A DNA stretch of 64,000 nt, from assembly GCA_963772335.1 (NCBI GenBank), contig CAVYXF010000005.1, positions 682,001-746,000 of the forward strand, written 5' to 3'. Positions 62,867 to 64,000 of the stretch are shown here, one piece after another. Both the position numbers and the translations under genes were made by a program. Each line of letters begins with the position of its first letter. The stretch's first letter is position 1. A model generated the notes under the pieces. It searched no databases and was not told the origin of the DNA. It saw only the letters and a program-made list of their open reading frames with translations. Source of the stretch: CAVYXF01 sp963772335 (GTDB lineage Bacteria; Pseudomonadota; Alphaproteobacteria; Rhizobiales; Rhodomicrobiaceae).

Positions 62867-64000
62867 CTATTTTGGAAGCAAAGTGTAAAAATCACAGATA
62901 TGTTTGGTCTGGCCGGCAATTTTTCCGGCAGCCTCGCCACTCCCCCAAAAGATGTCGCCCCGCACCGGGCCGCGGATTGCCGAGCCGGTGTCCTGGGCAA
63001 TGAGCAGGCGCTCAAGCGGCCTGCCCTGCATGTCCTTCAGCGTCGGCGCCGCCACCCAGATCGGCGTGCCCAGCTCGTGATAGCGCGGATCGACGGCAAG
63101 GCTGCGGCCCGCAATCAACGGCAGCTGCATTGCCCCTTGTGGCCCTTCCTCGGCTTCGGATGTGCTGAGCAGCCGGAAGAAGGGGTAGGACTTATTCTCC
63201 CACATCAGCTCCTGGCCGCGCTGCTTGTTCGTGCGCACCCAAGCGATAATCGATTGCATCGAGGCCGATTCCGATTGCAATTCGCCGCGTTCGACCAGGA
63301 GCTTGCCGATCGAGGTAAACGGGTGGCCGTTCTTGCCGGCAAAGCCAATCCTGAGGCCATGGCCGTCTGGCAAACGGATCAGCCCGGAGCCCTGGATTTG
63401 CATAATGAAGGCTTCGAAGGGATCGGCGAGATAGGCAATCTCCAGCCCCTTCCCCTTCAGCGCGCCCTGCTCAATCTCCTGCCTTGTGTAATAAGGGACG
63501 AGACCTTCCGGTGCCATGCGGCCTGCTGTGAGATCGGCGGGAAGCGTGGCGCGGTTGGACACGCGCGTCAGTAGCATCAGATCGTCGGGCTTGTTGTAGA
63601 TGGGGGTGTTGAAAGTCTTGGTCGGTTTAAGCGACCCTTTCACTTCGGGCTCGAAATAGCCAGTCAGCAGCGCTCCCTTGTCCGGCCTCTTGATGAGCCA
63701 CGGGTCGAAGTTCTGCTCAAAAAAGGCCCTGGCGTCGCGCGATGAGAGCTTCGCCGGCAGCATCACCGCGATCTTGCACACCTCGGCAAGCTTGCTGTCG
63801 GCGCTGTCGGCCGAGGAGGAACCGAGGATCCTTTCGCAGGATTTGCGGAAGGTTGCGAAGGCGCTGCGATGGTCGTCCTTTTCCCAACTTTTAATGTCGG
63901 GAAAGTCGACCTTGGTCTTCTCGACGCGGAGGCGTTCTCCCGCAACGGCGTCTGGATGCTGCCACTGCCACAGATAGGACCCGGCCATGACTAACGCCGC
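62867..64000 (-). CDS. mltA: Membrane-bound lytic murein transglycosylase A, N-terminus beyond window edge
   Basis: About 373 residues are visible from an ATG at 63988, but the frame stays open to the edge and reads AALV before that Met, so the export signal or lipobox probably lies outside. MltA cleaves peptidoglycan to 1,6-anhydromuropeptides. The MltA barrel strip GALLTGYFEPEVKGSL, MQIQGSGLIRLPDGHGLRIG and the 3D domain DPRYHELGTPIWVA, LLIAQDTGSAIRGPVRGDIF (two of the catalytic-type aspartates) and WGSG are intact. Followed by the Smr gene. Confidence 0.93.
   Translation of the reverse strand, partial: AALVMAGSYLWQWQHPDAVAGERLRVEKTKVDFPDIKSWEKDDHRSAFATFRKSCERILGSSSADSADSKLAEVCKIAVMLPAKLSSRDARAFFEQNFDPWLIKRPDKGALLTGYFEPEVKGSLKPTKTFNTPIYNKPDDLMLLTRVSNRATLPADLTAGRMAPEGLVPYYTRQEIEQGALKGKGLEIAYLADPFEAFIMQIQGSGLIRLPDGHGLRIGFAGKNGHPFTSIGKLLVERGELQSESASMQSIIAWVRTNKQRGQELMWENKSYPFFRLLSTSEAEEGPQGAMQLPLIAGRSLAVDPRYHELGTPIWVAAPTLKDMQGRPLERLLIAQDTGSAIRGPVRGDIFWGSGEAAGKIAGQTKHICDFYTLLPK

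Overview
The window looks like chromosomal DNA from an alphaproteobacterium, most likely of the order Hyphomicrobiales. The evidence is the high GC coding background, the tRNA-Trp-secE-nusG-rplKAJL-rpoBC block with a rhizobial-type L10 leader, the paired M16 peptidases, a sulfate ABC transporter without a CysB-type neighbour, and the Smr/MltA pair at the right end. The genus cannot be fixed from sequence alone. I saw no rRNA genes and no CRISPR array.

Layout. 0-4.7 kb: the 3' part of a GGDEF-EAL protein, a PPi-type phosphofructokinase, a small graveyard (LysR helix-turn-helix scrap joined to a headless M20 peptidase) and a small secreted protein. 4.8-17.4 kb: tRNA-Gly, tRNA-Trp and the secE/nusG/ribosomal protein/RNA polymerase cluster; rpoC as given carries a one-base insertion. 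17.4-21.2 kb: an envelope protein with tandem BON-like repeats, a J-domain protein with a degenerate formylglycine-enzyme-like tail, and a candidate small RNA with a C/U-rich anti-Shine-Dalgarno loop. 21.2-32.4 kb: housekeeping genes (EF-G-like GTPase, apt, CaCA exchanger) and a leftward run reading lipoprotein, two M16 peptidases, pgi, mutL, GNAT. 32.5-38.1 kb: DUF2293 protein, polysaccharide deacetylase, and sbp-cysT-cysW-cysA with an upstream palindrome. 38.1-39.6 kb: a dense graveyard (serine recombinase, IS5-type transposase, P-type ATPase, slipin scraps). 39.6-42.6 kb: a TRAP transporter.

42.8-50.2 kb is accessory: a TusA-like protein without its cysteine, a 1314-residue SARP/cyclase-like/AAA/TPR regulator preceded by three 11-bp direct repeats, a ChrR-like protein with no sigma factor beside it, an IS5-family element, and dprA and putA scraps fused head to head. 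50.6-56.8 kb is a chaperone-usher (spore-coat-U type) pilus operon. Its 5' two thirds are AT-rich and its 3' third GC-rich, with the change inside the usher gene, which is also frameshifted. 56.8-64 kb: a sugar-type ABC transporter split over divergent units, a GlcG/HbpS protein, an orphan TctC-type binding protein, a universal stress protein, Smr and MltA.

The most interesting items are the anti-SD small RNA candidate (21.08-21.18 kb), the SARP-like regulator with its putative operator and the neighbouring orphan ChrR-like protein (43.4-48.3 kb), the mosaic pilus operon, and the J-domain/formylglycine-enzyme fusion. Two independent single-base frameshifts (rpoC and usher) mean the base accuracy of the sequence itself should be checked first.
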